From positions 1-38,504 of the forward strand of contig JAFRXL010000018.1 of the NCBI GenBank assembly GCA_017441505.1: DNA of 38,504 bases, read 5' to 3'. Position numbers and translations under genes: made by a program. Positions 7,369-16,130 of this stretch are shown here, piece after piece (position 1 is the stretch's first letter; each line of letters starts with the position of its first letter). The notes under the pieces were generated by a model. The model saw nothing but the letters and a program-made list of their open reading frames with translations, made no database searches and was not told the DNA's origin. The DNA comes from Ruminococcus sp. (lineage in GTDB: Bacteria; Bacillota; Clostridia; Oscillospirales; Ruminococcaceae).

Positions 7369-8469
7369 ATGAAAAAAACGTCAGAAAAAGTCATATCAGT
7401 TATCGAAGTACTCCTGCTTCTGATTTCCGCATGGTACTGTATTACGGAAACAACTGCCGTAAAAGCCGCAGTTTCTGAGGGAATGTCACGTTGTCTGAAT
7501 ATCCTTATCCCCTCACTTTACGCAATGCTCGCAGCTTCTTCTCTGCTCACCGAAAGCGGACTTCTCGGACTTATCCCCAAATTCATAAAAAAAGCCGCTC
7601 ATAAAATTTTCGGTATGGACGATGACTGCTTCCTGATATTCCTTTTCAGCATGACAGCCGGCTATCCTGCCGGAGCTAAAATGATATGCTCCGAATACCA
7701 AAAGGGTCACATAGAAAAAAGCTCCGCAGAGCTTCTGATGGGCGTGTGCTTTGGTGCGGGACCCGCTTTTATTTTCGGCTGCATCTCAGGTCAGCTCTAC
7801 GGCAGTACGGAAGTCGGACAAACTATTCTCATATCCTCAATTTCTGCCAATATACTGCTTGCTCTGCTGATCTCCCCGAAGCTGAAAAAATACGGCTTCA
7901 AGGCTGTAAAACGGCAGTCCTTTCATTTTTCCGCTGATATGCTCACGGACTGCGTTATGTCCGCAGGGAGAAGTATGTCCGGTATCTGCCTTATGGTAAT
8001 TATTTTCGCTGTTGTGACGTCCATGCTCAGAACATACGGCGTATTGAACGTCTTTTCGGAGCTCCTCTCCTCGCTGACCGGACTTCCGTATGAAACTTCC
8101 AATGCAATTTGCTACTCATTTATGGACGTTTCTGCGATCTCTCAGTTACCCTCAGGCAACTATGCCCTGCTTCCGGAGATATGTGCTCTCGTTTCTTTCG
8201 GCGGAGTTTGCGTGATGATGCAGGCTGCTGCTATAACAAAAGGAACTCTTTCACTTCGTCCGCTCATAGCTTTACGCTCCGCCGCAGCTGTGCTCAGCTA
8301 CTTCATTTGCCGGTATATCATGAAATTCACGCTTGCAGATGTGACTGTTCCTGCTTCCGCAGGATTCAGTCTCCATAAAGCTGCCTCACCTGTTCCGTCC
8401 GTTATGATACTCCTTATGACCTTCCTGCTTATCTGCGAATGTGACGGAAGAAAAAATGAAAAAATTTGA
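7369..8469 (+). CDS. ylbJ: YlbJ-like sporulation integral membrane protein
   Basis: About 366 residues and eight to ten membrane helices. The sequence contains the family hallmarks near residues 70-150: LIPSLYAMLAASSLLTESG, then FLFSMTAGYPAGAKM with the conserved GYPxGAK, and later GACFGAGPAF-like and ISQLPSG motifs (here read MGVCFGAGPAFIFG and MDVSAISQLPSG). YlbJ is a mother-cell membrane protein needed for heat-resistant spores in Bacillus, related to nucleoside-recognition/transporter-like proteins. Start choice is uncertain: the ATG at 7369 has only a weak GGGTG upstream; an in-frame ATG at 7348 has none. It is divergent from yqfC, another sporulation gene. Confidence 0.85.
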   Translation: MKKTSEKVISVIEVLLLLISAWYCITETTAVKAAVSEGMSRCLNILIPSLYAMLAASSLLTESGLLGLIPKFIKKAAHKIFGMDDDCFLIFLFSMTAGYPAGAKMICSEYQKGHIEKSSAELLMGVCFGAGPAFIFGCISGQLYGSTEVGQTILISSISANILLALLISPKLKKYGFKAVKRQSFHFSADMLTDCVMSAGRSMSGICLMVIIFAVVTSMLRTYGVLNVFSELLSSLTGLPYETSNAICYSFMDVSAISQLPSGNYALLPEICALVSFGGVCVMMQAAAITKGTLSLRPLIALRSAAAVLSYFICRYIMKFTLADVTVPASAGFSLHKAASPVPSVMILLMTFLLICECDGRKNEKI

Positions 8470-8498
8470 AAATAGTATGGTAATTTCATAACGAGTAT

Positions 8499-8506
8499 GA
8501 TATAAT
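8499..8506 (+). promoter_or_regulatory. Extended -10 promoter of the ymfF-ymfH-lgt-folD operon
   Basis: The sequence reads TG-A-TATAAT with TATAAT at 8501-8506, about 35 bases before the ymfF start. The -35 position (8478-8483, TGGTAA) is poor, as is usual for extended -10 promoters. Confidence 0.55.
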
Positions 8507-8540
8507 ATGTTTATATGTACTTTTTTAATAAGGAGTGTTT

Positions 8541-9809
8541 ATGCCAATGAAATATAAAAGGACGAAACTCGCCGGAAACGTTGGCTTTTCAACAATAATA
8601 GACGAAAAGTTCAAAACCGGTTCTCTTTTGATCCGCTTCATCACTAAACTTGACAGCAGCACCGCTTCTGTCAACGCTCTCGCTATGAGTGTGCTGACCT
8701 GCTCAAGCAGTAAACACACAACACTTGCCAAACTCAACGAAAAGCTCTCTGAGCTCTATGGTGCGAGCCTCAGCAGCTTTGCAAGAAAGCGTGGAGATGT
8801 CCAGATACTCGGCGTTACCGCTTCATGGATAAACGACCGCTATGCGTTCGACGGTGAGAACGTGACCGGTGAGATGCTCGATATAATAAAGGACTGCGTT
8901 TTTGCTCCGAACGTTGTTAACGGCGAATTCGATGCTGATTCCTACCGCATAACTCAGAACGAGCTCCTCGACCGCATTGATGCTGAGCTCAACAATAAGC
9001 GTGGATATGCCCTTTCAAGAGCATCAGAGATTGCTTTCAAAGGCGAGCCTGCTGAAAATTCCTGCTACGGCACTAAGGAAGCAGTCGAAAAGCTCACCTC
9101 AAAGGACGCTTACGAAGCTTACCTCAGACTGCTCGAAACCGCTCAGATAGAGATACACTATGTTGCATCAGAGGAAAACAACACTGTTGCTGAGCTTTTA
9201 TCAGATTACTTCAGCAAGATAAAACGTGCTCCGCAGGATATTGTTTTCCGCACCCCAAGCCCTGTCCGCAGTGAGGTCGTTACAGAATCTGACCAGTTCG
9301 ATGTACGACAGTGCAAAATGGTAATGAACTTCAAAACCGACAGCGATGACCGCTACGCTGTAAAGCTTTTCAGCACTATCTTTGGTGAAACTCCGGTTTC
9401 AAAGCTGTTCATGAATGTCCGTGAAAAAATGAGTCTCTGCTACTACTGTGCCTGCCGCTCTATGGCTCCAAAGGCAGCTTTGACAGTCGACATCGGTGTT
9501 GAGCGTGAAAATATCGAAAAGGCTAAAGCGGAGATACTCCACCAGCTTGACGAGATGAAAAACGGAAATATCTCGGACGAAGAGCTTGAAAGTGCTCTCC
9601 TTACTCTTGATAACGCTATAACTCAGATCGGTGATACACCTGAATCATATTCATCATGGTACTTTGAACGCTTCTGCTGCGGCGACGAAATGCTCCCTGA
9701 GCAGCTGTTCACTGAGTACAAAAACGTCACAAAAGAACGCATAATTCAGGCTGCAAATACTGTAAAGCTCGACAGTATCTATCTCATGCTCGATAAGGAG
9801 GCTGAATAA
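8541..9809 (+). CDS. ymfF: YmfF/YfmF, M16-family peptidase-like protein (inactive subunit)
   Basis: A 422-residue M16 (insulinase-type) protein without the HxxEH zinc motif; the corresponding segment reads STLAKLNEKLSELYGASLSS-like (here TTLAKLNEKLSELYG), typical of the YmfF subgroup. YmfF and YmfH are encoded together in many Firmicutes and are annotated as associated with EF-P 5-aminopentanol modification; the pair probably forms a heterodimer like other two-gene M16 proteins. ATG 8541 was chosen because AAGGAG ends 6 bases upstream; the in-frame GTG at 8535 would leave no spacing. Its stop overlaps the ymfH start by one base (TAATG). Confidence 0.9.
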   Translation: MPMKYKRTKLAGNVGFSTIIDEKFKTGSLLIRFITKLDSSTASVNALAMSVLTCSSSKHTTLAKLNEKLSELYGASLSSFARKRGDVQILGVTASWINDRYAFDGENVTGEMLDIIKDCVFAPNVVNGEFDADSYRITQNELLDRIDAELNNKRGYALSRASEIAFKGEPAENSCYGTKEAVEKLTSKDAYEAYLRLLETAQIEIHYVASEENNTVAELLSDYFSKIKRAPQDIVFRTPSPVRSEVVTESDQFDVRQCKMVMNFKTDSDDRYAVKLFSTIFGETPVSKLFMNVREKMSLCYYCACRSMAPKAALTVDIGVERENIEKAKAEILHQLDEMKNGNISDEELESALLTLDNAITQIGDTPESYSSWYFERFCCGDEMLPEQLFTEYKNVTKERIIQAANTVKLDSIYLMLDKEAE

Positions 9810-11089
9810 TGGAAAAAAATATCATAAAAAGTCAGAACACCGGCGACAGCTGCATCCACGTAAAACACAAGAGCGGTCTTGATATATACATTTGCGAAAT
9901 GCCCGGATTCAGCAGCGTTGAAGCTCTTTTCGGTACAAAATACGGCTCTATAAATACAATGTTCAAAATGCGTGACGATAAGGAGTACACTGTAGTACCT
10001 GAGGGTATCGCCCACTTCCTTGAACATAAGCTCTTCGAGAATGAGGACTGCGATGTATTTGAACTTTACGCAAAAACAGGTGCTTCCGGAAACGCCTTCA
10101 CTTCCTTCGACAAGACCTGCTATCTGTTCAGCTGTTCCAAGAATTATCAGGAGTCTCTGAAGATACTCCTTGACTTCGTACAGAAACCTTACTTCACTCA
10201 GGAAACAGTCGACAAAGAACAGGGCATCATCGGTCAGGAGATAAAAATGACCAACGATAACCCTGACTGGCGTGTGTTCTTCAATATGCTCCGCTGTATG
10301 TACCACACGCACCCTGTAAAGATAGATATTGCCGGCACTGTCGAAAGTATCGCTCAGATAGACGCTGACCTGCTCTATAAGTGCTACTACACTTTCTATA
10401 ATCTCAATAATATGGTCCTCTCTATCGCAGGTAACATAAAGGCTGACGAAGTACTCGCTATATGCGACGAGTACCTTAAACCCTGCGAGGATAAAGGTCT
10501 TGAAACTGTTTTCCCTGACGAGCCGGACGAGATAGTAATGCCGGAATTCTTCGAGACTCAGCCTGTTGGTACTCCTATTTTCCAGATAGGATACAAGTGC
10601 AGAAATTGCAGCGGCGAAGAAAGACTCCGCAAGAGTATGGCGGCTTCTATAGCTTCATCAATGCTCACCGACGCTTCTTCCGATATGTATAAGAAGCTCC
10701 TTGACGAGGGCATAATCAATTCAAGCTTTGGCTCTGAGATATTCGACGGCGACGGCTACTTCACCGTAATTTTCGGCGGAGAATCCAAAGAACCGGCTAA
10801 GATAAGAGATGCGATCACCGCTGAGATAACCCGTATGCTCAAAGAAGGTCTGAACGAAAAAGACTTCCAGAGAATAAAGAAATCAACTTACGGTATGCTT
10901 GTAAGAGAGCTGAATAATGTCGAAGCTGTTGCTAATCTGCTTATAAACTCCCATATGGACGGCGTTGGTCCATACGATTCGCTTTCAGTTCTCTCTGAAC
11001 TTACAAGTGATGATGTAATCAACTTCATGCGTGACGAGCTTATTCCTGAAAGACTCGTTATGTCAGTTGTCGAAGGGGAGGCAGATTGA
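9809..11089 (+). CDS. ymfH: YmfH/YfmH, M16-family zinc peptidase
   Basis: A 426-residue M16 peptidase with the inverted zinc motif intact: HFLEH in the segment EGIAHFLEHKLFE (about residues 69-81), and the downstream Glu in the EQGIIGQEIKM segment, which supplies the third zinc ligand in this family. It is the catalytic partner of the inactive-looking YmfF encoded just upstream. The start codon is shared with the TAATG overlap, so the two are translationally coupled, supporting a 1:1 complex. Physiological substrate unknown; in Bacillus the pair is linked genetically to EF-P modification. Confidence 0.92.
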   Translation: MEKNIIKSQNTGDSCIHVKHKSGLDIYICEMPGFSSVEALFGTKYGSINTMFKMRDDKEYTVVPEGIAHFLEHKLFENEDCDVFELYAKTGASGNAFTSFDKTCYLFSCSKNYQESLKILLDFVQKPYFTQETVDKEQGIIGQEIKMTNDNPDWRVFFNMLRCMYHTHPVKIDIAGTVESIAQIDADLLYKCYYTFYNLNNMVLSIAGNIKADEVLAICDEYLKPCEDKGLETVFPDEPDEIVMPEFFETQPVGTPIFQIGYKCRNCSGEERLRKSMAASIASSMLTDASSDMYKKLLDEGIINSSFGSEIFDGDGYFTVIFGGESKEPAKIRDAITAEITRMLKEGLNEKDFQRIKKSTYGMLVRELNNVEAVANLLINSHMDGVGPYDSLSVLSELTSDDVINFMRDELIPERLVMSVVEGEAD

Positions 11090-11090
11090 T

Positions 11091-12266
11091 ATGGCTGCTG
11101 TTGAAAGAATCAGCGATGTAAAAGAAATAAGTTTCCCTGAGCTTGGCTGGACTTTCCATATCGACCCTACCGCTTTTAAAGTCTTCGGACTTGAAATACA
11201 GTGGTACGGTCTGCTGATCACGGTAGGACTTGCACTCGCACTTATCTACTGCTTCTCAAAAATGAAGCGATTCGGCATAGACCCCGACAGAGCTATTGAC
11301 GCTGTTATAGGCGGTGTGCTCGGAGGTCTTATCGGTGCAAGACTTTACTATGTTGCTTTTCAGTGGGATCAGTACAAAAAATCGTCCTTTTCCGAGACCT
11401 TAAAAGCCGTGGTCAATACCCGTGAAGGCGGACTTGCTATATACGGCGGTATAATCGGTGCTCTTACGGTAGGTCTTATTGTAAGCCACTTCCGCAAAGT
11501 CAAAAAACTCCCTCTGCTCGACCTGACAGTGCTTGGTCTGCTTATCGGACAAGGTATCGGACGCTGGGGCAACTTCGTCAATCAGGAGGCTTTCGGTACT
11601 AACACAAACAGCTTCCTCGGAATGACTGGCGGACGCATTCAGAATACTATAATCCGTGAAACTCAGATAGGCGGAGATATGTACATCCACGATCAGGCTA
11701 CAGTCGTATGGGACAAAGCTGTTCACCCATGCTTCCTTTACGAATCACTCTGGTGTCTGCTCGGCTTCTTCCTGCTTGCATGGTTCTCTAAACGCAGAAA
11801 GTATGACGGACAGCTCTTCCTCATGTACCTTACATGGTACGGTGCTGAGCGTTTTGTTGTTGAAAGTCTGCGTACAGACAGCCTCTATATAGGCAGCAGC
11901 AACCTCAGAGTTTCTCAGCTCCTTTCCGCTGTAGTCTGCATAGCTTCGATAATTTTGCAGATAGTGCTTTTCTCAAAGAGAAGAAGAGACCCTGAGAGCT
12001 TCGTGCTCTACGCAAATACTGAGGAATCTATCAAACTTATCGAGGAATCACGCAGAAAGCGTATGGGAATGCCGCCGGAGGATGAATTAGACAGCGATGA
12101 TGACGACGATATAGACTATGACGATATTCTCGATGACGACGATGATGACGACGACTTCAATGACGATGAAGATGATGATATAAACTCTGATGATGTGGAT
12201 ATTGAAAATGAGGATGAAACTTCCGATGAAGTATCGGACGAAAACAACAAGGAGGATGAAGAATAA
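11091..12266 (+). CDS. lgt: Prolipoprotein diacylglyceryl transferase Lgt with long acidic tail
   Basis: A 391-residue Lgt. It transfers diacylglycerol from phosphatidylglycerol to the lipobox cysteine of prolipoproteins in the cytoplasmic membrane. Seven membrane helices and the signature GRWGNFVNQEAFG are present, as are the Y-G-L and H-P family motifs (IQWYGLLI, VHPCFLYESLW) and the GARLYY helix. The core ends near residue 310. The rest is a charged tail whose last 62 residues (330-391) contain about 41 Asp/Glu, far beyond a standard Lgt of about 260-290 residues. The start at 11091 follows GGGGAGG by 9 bases; the gap after ymfH is 1 base, and the stop overlaps folD (TAATG). Confidence 0.95.
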   Translation: MAAVERISDVKEISFPELGWTFHIDPTAFKVFGLEIQWYGLLITVGLALALIYCFSKMKRFGIDPDRAIDAVIGGVLGGLIGARLYYVAFQWDQYKKSSFSETLKAVVNTREGGLAIYGGIIGALTVGLIVSHFRKVKKLPLLDLTVLGLLIGQGIGRWGNFVNQEAFGTNTNSFLGMTGGRIQNTIIRETQIGGDMYIHDQATVVWDKAVHPCFLYESLWCLLGFFLLAWFSKRRKYDGQLFLMYLTWYGAERFVVESLRTDSLYIGSSNLRVSQLLSAVVCIASIILQIVLFSKRRRDPESFVLYANTEESIKLIEESRRKRMGMPPEDELDSDDDDDIDYDDILDDDDDDDDFNDDEDDDINSDDVDIENEDETSDEVSDENNKEDEE

Positions 12267-13123
12267 TGGCACAGATAATCGATGGAAAGGCTGTTTCAGC
12301 CGCAGTTAAACAGGAGGTAGCTGATGAAGCTGCAAAGCTCCGTGAAGAAAAGGGACTCAAAGTTGGTCTCGCAGTTGTAATAGTAGGTAACAACCCTGCT
12401 TCAAGAGTTTACGTAAACAATAAGAAAAAAGCCTGTGAAGCAGTTGGCTTCCAGTCATTTGAGTATGCACTCGATGAGAATACTACTCAGGAACAGCTCC
12501 TCGATCTCATTCAGGTACTTAACAGGGATACAAGAGTAAACGGTATACTCGTACAGCTCCCGCTCCCTAAGCATATCGACGAAAAAACTGTTATCGATGC
12601 TATCTCTCCTGCCAAGGACGTAGACGCTTTCCACGCTATCAATGTCGGAAAGATCATGATAGGTGAGTACGCTTTCCTGCCATGTACTCCGGCAGGCGTT
12701 ATGCGTCTTATCGAAAGCACAGGCACCGACATAACAGGCAAGCAGTGCGTAGTTATCGGAAGAAGCAATATCGTAGGCAAGCCTATGGCTATGCTTCTGC
12801 TCCACAAGAGTGGCACTGTTACTATCTGCCACTCCAAGACTACTAACCTCAAGGAAATATGCCTCGGAGCTGATATACTCGTTGTTGCTATCGGTAAGGC
12901 TAACTTCGTTACAGGAGATATGGTCAAGGAAGGAGCTGTGGTTATCGATGTCGGCATGAACCGTCTTGAAAACGGCAAGCTCTGCGGCGATGTAGAGTTT
13001 GAATCCGCTGAGAAGAAGGCTTCTTATATCACTCCTGTTCCGGGCGGTGTTGGTCCTATGACTATCGCTATGCTCATGAAAAATACCCTCACTGCTGCTA
13101 AACAGCAGGCTGGTCTGGAGTAA
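12266..13123 (+). CDS. folD: Bifunctional methylene-THF dehydrogenase / methenyl-THF cyclohydrolase FolD
   Basis: A 285-residue FolD that interconverts 5,10-methylene-THF and 10-formyl-THF with NADP. Seen motifs: SRVYVNNKKKACEAVGF with the catalytic Tyr/Lys, GILVQLPLPKHID, PCTPAGVM, the Rossmann loop VIGRSNIVGKPMA, and the C-terminal PVPGGVGPMTIAMLM. Length is normal. It is the last gene of the ymfF-ymfH-lgt-folD operon, overlapping lgt by one base, with AAGGAGG in the lgt 3' end as ribosome binding site. A terminator follows. Confidence 0.97.
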   Translation: MAQIIDGKAVSAAVKQEVADEAAKLREEKGLKVGLAVVIVGNNPASRVYVNNKKKACEAVGFQSFEYALDENTTQEQLLDLIQVLNRDTRVNGILVQLPLPKHIDEKTVIDAISPAKDVDAFHAINVGKIMIGEYAFLPCTPAGVMRLIESTGTDITGKQCVVIGRSNIVGKPMAMLLLHKSGTVTICHSKTTNLKEICLGADILVVAIGKANFVTGDMVKEGAVVIDVGMNRLENGKLCGDVEFESAEKKASYITPVPGGVGPMTIAMLMKNTLTAAKQQAGLE

Positions 13124-13142
13124 TTATCAAATCATAAGAGCT

Positions 13143-13181
13143 CACCGGAAGTTCCTTTATATCGGGACTTCCGGTGTTTTT
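13143..13181 (+). terminator. Rho-independent terminator of the folD operon
   Basis: Stem CACCGGAAGT (13143-13152) / ACTTCCGGTG (13167-13176) with 14-base loop, followed by TTTTT and TGTGTTTT, 19 bases after the folD stop. Confidence 0.9.
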
Positions 13182-13195
13182 GTGTTTTATTGTCC

Positions 13196-13224
13196 TTGAC
13201 AAAAGACCGTAATTATAGTAAAAT
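13196..13224 (+). promoter_or_regulatory. Sigma-A promoter of the CPBP protease gene
   Basis: TTGACA (13196-13201), 17-base spacer, TAAAAT (13219-13224), 28 bases before the ATG and directly after the folD terminator. Confidence 0.8.
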
Positions 13225-13251
13225 TATTATAGCAAAACAAGGAGGTGCAGA

Positions 13252-14253
13252 ATGAAAGAACTCAAACCAGATCATAGAATAAAAATGTTTGAAGAATCTT
13301 CCAAATCTCATGCATCAAAGAATATATTTGTTCAGATTCTGATATTTCTGATAGTATTTTTTCTATTATATATTTTGCAGTCTTTAGCAGCATATTTATT
13401 TGCATTGCCGGATATAATGAAAGAAATAGGAAAAGACCATGACGTTTTACAAGGAACAAAAAAGGTGAACTACAGCTATTCAAAAGAATTGACCTATGCA
13501 GTCTTTGAAAAAACAAAAGGTCGTCTCATCCTACTTTTCACCACATTGATAGGAACTGTTTCATCTATCTTTTATTGCCGATGTATCGAGATGCGAAAAG
13601 TCGGCTCAATGGGAGCAAGAAAACGTAAACTCGTACAGCATTATCTCATTGGACTTGTTGTCGGAGCTGTCATGATGACCTCCATAACGCTCCTGACAGT
13701 TGTCTCCGGAGCAAACAGTATAAAGCTTTGCACAGGAATAAACTTTGGCATAATAGCACTTTATTTCCTCGGATTCTTTGTTCAGGGCATGAGCGAGGAA
13801 TTTATCTTCCGAGGCTATCTCATGACCACTGTCGGCGGAGCTAACTCCCCTGCAATTGCAATAAGCATCAGCTCTGTTGCCTTTGGATTGGCACATATCA
13901 GCAACCCCGGAATAAACGTCCTTGCTATGACTAACCTTATCCTGTTCGGAGTTTTTGCAGCAGTCTACATGATATATTTTGACGATATATGGGGCGGCTG
14001 TGCAATACACTCAATATGGAATTTCACTCAGGGAAATATCTACGGAATAAGCGTAAGCGGTTCAGGCGACTCTGAATCTGTATTCCGGACCTCTGCAAAG
14101 TCTTCGCACGCATTCCTTACCGGCGGAGAATTCGGTATAGAGGGAAGCATCTTCACTACTATCGTTCTTTTGACAGGAATTGCTGCTGTAGCTTATCTCA
14201 TCAGGAAAAACGGCATCGGAGAAAAATCCCAGCCTATTAAAGAAACTGAATAA
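13252..14253 (+). CDS. CPBP-family intramembrane metalloprotease
   Basis: A 333-residue membrane protein with about eight helices. The CPBP (Abi/CAAX-processing) catalytic motifs are intact: SEEFIFRG (EExxxR), FGLAHI (FxxxH), and a third-motif His in CAIHSIWNF with the Asn nearby. The protein is therefore likely an active glutamic-type intramembrane protease. Bacterial members process or defend against bacteriocins or cleave membrane anti-sigma factors; which applies here is unknown. An AAGGAGG site precedes the ATG by 7 bases. It is monocistronic, between its own promoter and a strong hairpin terminator. Confidence 0.92.
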   Translation: MKELKPDHRIKMFEESSKSHASKNIFVQILIFLIVFFLLYILQSLAAYLFALPDIMKEIGKDHDVLQGTKKVNYSYSKELTYAVFEKTKGRLILLFTTLIGTVSSIFYCRCIEMRKVGSMGARKRKLVQHYLIGLVVGAVMMTSITLLTVVSGANSIKLCTGINFGIIALYFLGFFVQGMSEEFIFRGYLMTTVGGANSPAIAISISSVAFGLAHISNPGINVLAMTNLILFGVFAAVYMIYFDDIWGGCAIHSIWNFTQGNIYGISVSGSGDSESVFRTSAKSSHAFLTGGEFGIEGSIFTTIVLLTGIAAVAYLIRKNGIGEKSQPIKETE

Positions 14254-14260
14254 AAAGATC

Positions 14261-14297
14261 GCCGCCTATGGTCGCATGACCATAGGCGGCTTTATTT
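14261..14297. terminator. Strong hairpin terminator, probably bidirectional
   Basis: A perfect 13-bp stem GCCGCCTATGGTC / GACCATAGGCGGC with loop GCAT (14261-14290), followed on the forward strand by TTTATTT and on the reverse strand by GATCTTTTT. It separates the convergent CPBP gene and anti-sigma gene. Confidence 0.9.
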
Positions 14298-14312
14298 GGA
14301 TGAGTCTGGATG

Positions 14313-16118
14313 TCAATTAATAAATTCTCTGTTAGTTATCATAAAATTATCGAAATCAGTCTTGGAAATCGTAACGTCCATAATATAAGTATTACCAGAA
14401 TGTGAAGTAGTAACTGTTACAACGAAGTCATTTTCATTTATTTCTTTAATTTTTATTCCTTTTAGCTCTTTATACCATGTTAAAGGAGCTACATACAACT
14501 TGTTTTGGAATTCTAGTACAACTGGTATACTAACGTGAACATCATCATCATCAACTAAATCACCTTCCTGAAGACCATTTCTGTTGTCAACTAAACGTAA
14601 TATTAAAGATTCATCTATATATGGTGAATAATATTCGATAACATCGTCCAGATCAGAAAATCTAGGATCTTTAAAAAGTCCGAATCCCATTTCCATTGGA
14701 GTCTGATCTTCTGCTTCAGGAGCCATTGGTACTTTGAAATATACCATTTCATTGAAATCAGCGTCAGGAGAATCTGGAAGAGTATCAAACTCTACCAATA
14801 CCTTAACTAATGTATTAGCAACATTCATTAATTCTTCTTCTGAATAATCTGAAACTGTCTTTGCAGGATCAGCCGTTACAGGTTCTTTTTCTTCAGAAGT
14901 CTCAACAGTTGTCTGTTCAGTTTTTTCAGTAATCACTTCTGAAACATTCTCAGTATTCAGCTCCGTAGTTACTTCTACAGGAACTTCAACGACATCTGTA
15001 GCCGGCTCAGTCTTATTATCAGCAGATTTGTAATAAATATCAGTCATTAATGAAGGAGTGGCTTCGCCCTTGTAGTTCTTGAACATTTCATAGCTGCACT
15101 GTCCCAGAGCGACTTTTGATATTTTCCATTCGCCGCTGTCGTCCATTTCTATAAGGGCATTTACTACCTCAATATTCTCCGGATCATCATTCAGATGATA
15201 GTAACACTCCCAGACGAAAGATGATTCATTTACAGTAAATGCTTTTTCATATGTTACTTCGCAATTTTCCGGATCAAATGAATCCGGCTCATACATTAAA
15301 GTGTAAAGCTGATCTCTGTACTGTATGATCTCGCCGAAATTGCCAACATCCTCTATAACGTCACCGTCTTCATAGTTATCGAAATCAAATTCTGAAATGC
15401 CGTCACACTCGAAATAGCAATTTGATTTTTCATAGAACTTTTCACTTACGTACTGTCCCATAACTTCCTTCATTCCGGCTATTGTATGGAAATCCGGATT
15501 GTTTATCCTATAGAACTTCAGACCTGCATACATTTTACCGTCTTGTTCTTTTAATTCACAGGGGAAATCCTCGCTTTTGAATACAGAAACGCCATAATCT
15601 GCCGCATCACAGAAATAATAATAAAATGTGATATATTCCTGATCCGGGTCATTACGGTCTGTGTCGCTTCCTCTTCTTATAGCCATGTAAGGATTAAACA
15701 GTTTTTCGTATATGCATTTCATCTCCACTTCAGATAACTGAGTGGTTACTGTTTTATCATCAGCTTCTTGAACATCAAAAGTTGTCTCTACTTCTGATGC
15801 TGCCTGCATACTCTCGTTTGACTTCTTTGTTTTATGGAGTGCGGTGAAAGTAGCTGTACCGCCTCCTACGAGCACGAGAGCCGCAGCTGCTGCACAAGCT
15901 GCTCTGTACCATTTCGGCTTGCTGTATTTTTCAACGCCATTAACTGAATTTTCTTCTGTTATCTCAAAATTGCTATTTAAATCATTATATTTCTTCTCAC
16001 TCATAGAAAACACTCTCCTTTTAGTTGCTTCGTCAGCTGACGGAAAGGAATTCAGTTCATCAATGACTTCATTATCAGCATTTTCAAGTATTTCAAGATC
16101 AAAATTATCTTTTTTCAT
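14313..16118 (-). CDS. Probable membrane anti-sigma / sensor protein with large outer region
   Basis: A 601-residue single-pass protein that starts 12 bases after the ECF sigma gene (AGGAGG overlapping the sigma stop codon, 8-base spacing). Cytoplasmic N-terminus (residues 1-70, with a DELNSFPSADEATKRRVFSMSEKKY segment), one Ala-rich membrane helix (about 71-93), and a long outer part. The outer part is in two globular-looking blocks (about 120-375 and 435-601) joined by a Thr/Glu/Val-rich low-complexity linker (about 380-430). Gene order and topology make it the likely antagonist of the sigma factor, but there is no zinc HxxxCxxC motif and I do not recognise a named domain outside. The cell-surface signal it senses is unknown. 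Confidence 0.75.
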   Translation of the reverse strand: MKKDNFDLEILENADNEVIDELNSFPSADEATKRRVFSMSEKKYNDLNSNFEITEENSVNGVEKYSKPKWYRAACAAAAALVLVGGGTATFTALHKTKKSNESMQAASEVETTFDVQEADDKTVTTQLSEVEMKCIYEKLFNPYMAIRRGSDTDRNDPDQEYITFYYYFCDAADYGVSVFKSEDFPCELKEQDGKMYAGLKFYRINNPDFHTIAGMKEVMGQYVSEKFYEKSNCYFECDGISEFDFDNYEDGDVIEDVGNFGEIIQYRDQLYTLMYEPDSFDPENCEVTYEKAFTVNESSFVWECYYHLNDDPENIEVVNALIEMDDSGEWKISKVALGQCSYEMFKNYKGEATPSLMTDIYYKSADNKTEPATDVVEVPVEVTTELNTENVSEVITEKTEQTTVETSEEKEPVTADPAKTVSDYSEEELMNVANTLVKVLVEFDTLPDSPDADFNEMVYFKVPMAPEAEDQTPMEMGFGLFKDPRFSDLDDVIEYYSPYIDESLILRLVDNRNGLQEGDLVDDDDVHVSIPVVLEFQNKLYVAPLTWYKELKGIKIKEINENDFVVTVTTSHSGNTYIMDVTISKTDFDNFMITNREFIN

Positions 16119-16130
16119 TTTCTATACCTC

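Noticed and set aside
8466-8506. TTGAAA at 8466 as the -35 box of the ymfF operon
   Set aside because: It is 29 bases from TATAAT, far outside the workable spacing.
9779-10312. 177-codon reverse ORF inside ymfH
   Set aside because: It is antisense to the zinc-site region of an intact M16 peptidase and shows no recognisable domain.
12087-12393. Val/Ile-rich reverse ORFs opposite the lgt tail
   Set aside because: They are the complement of the Asp-codon-rich tract and are not independent genes.
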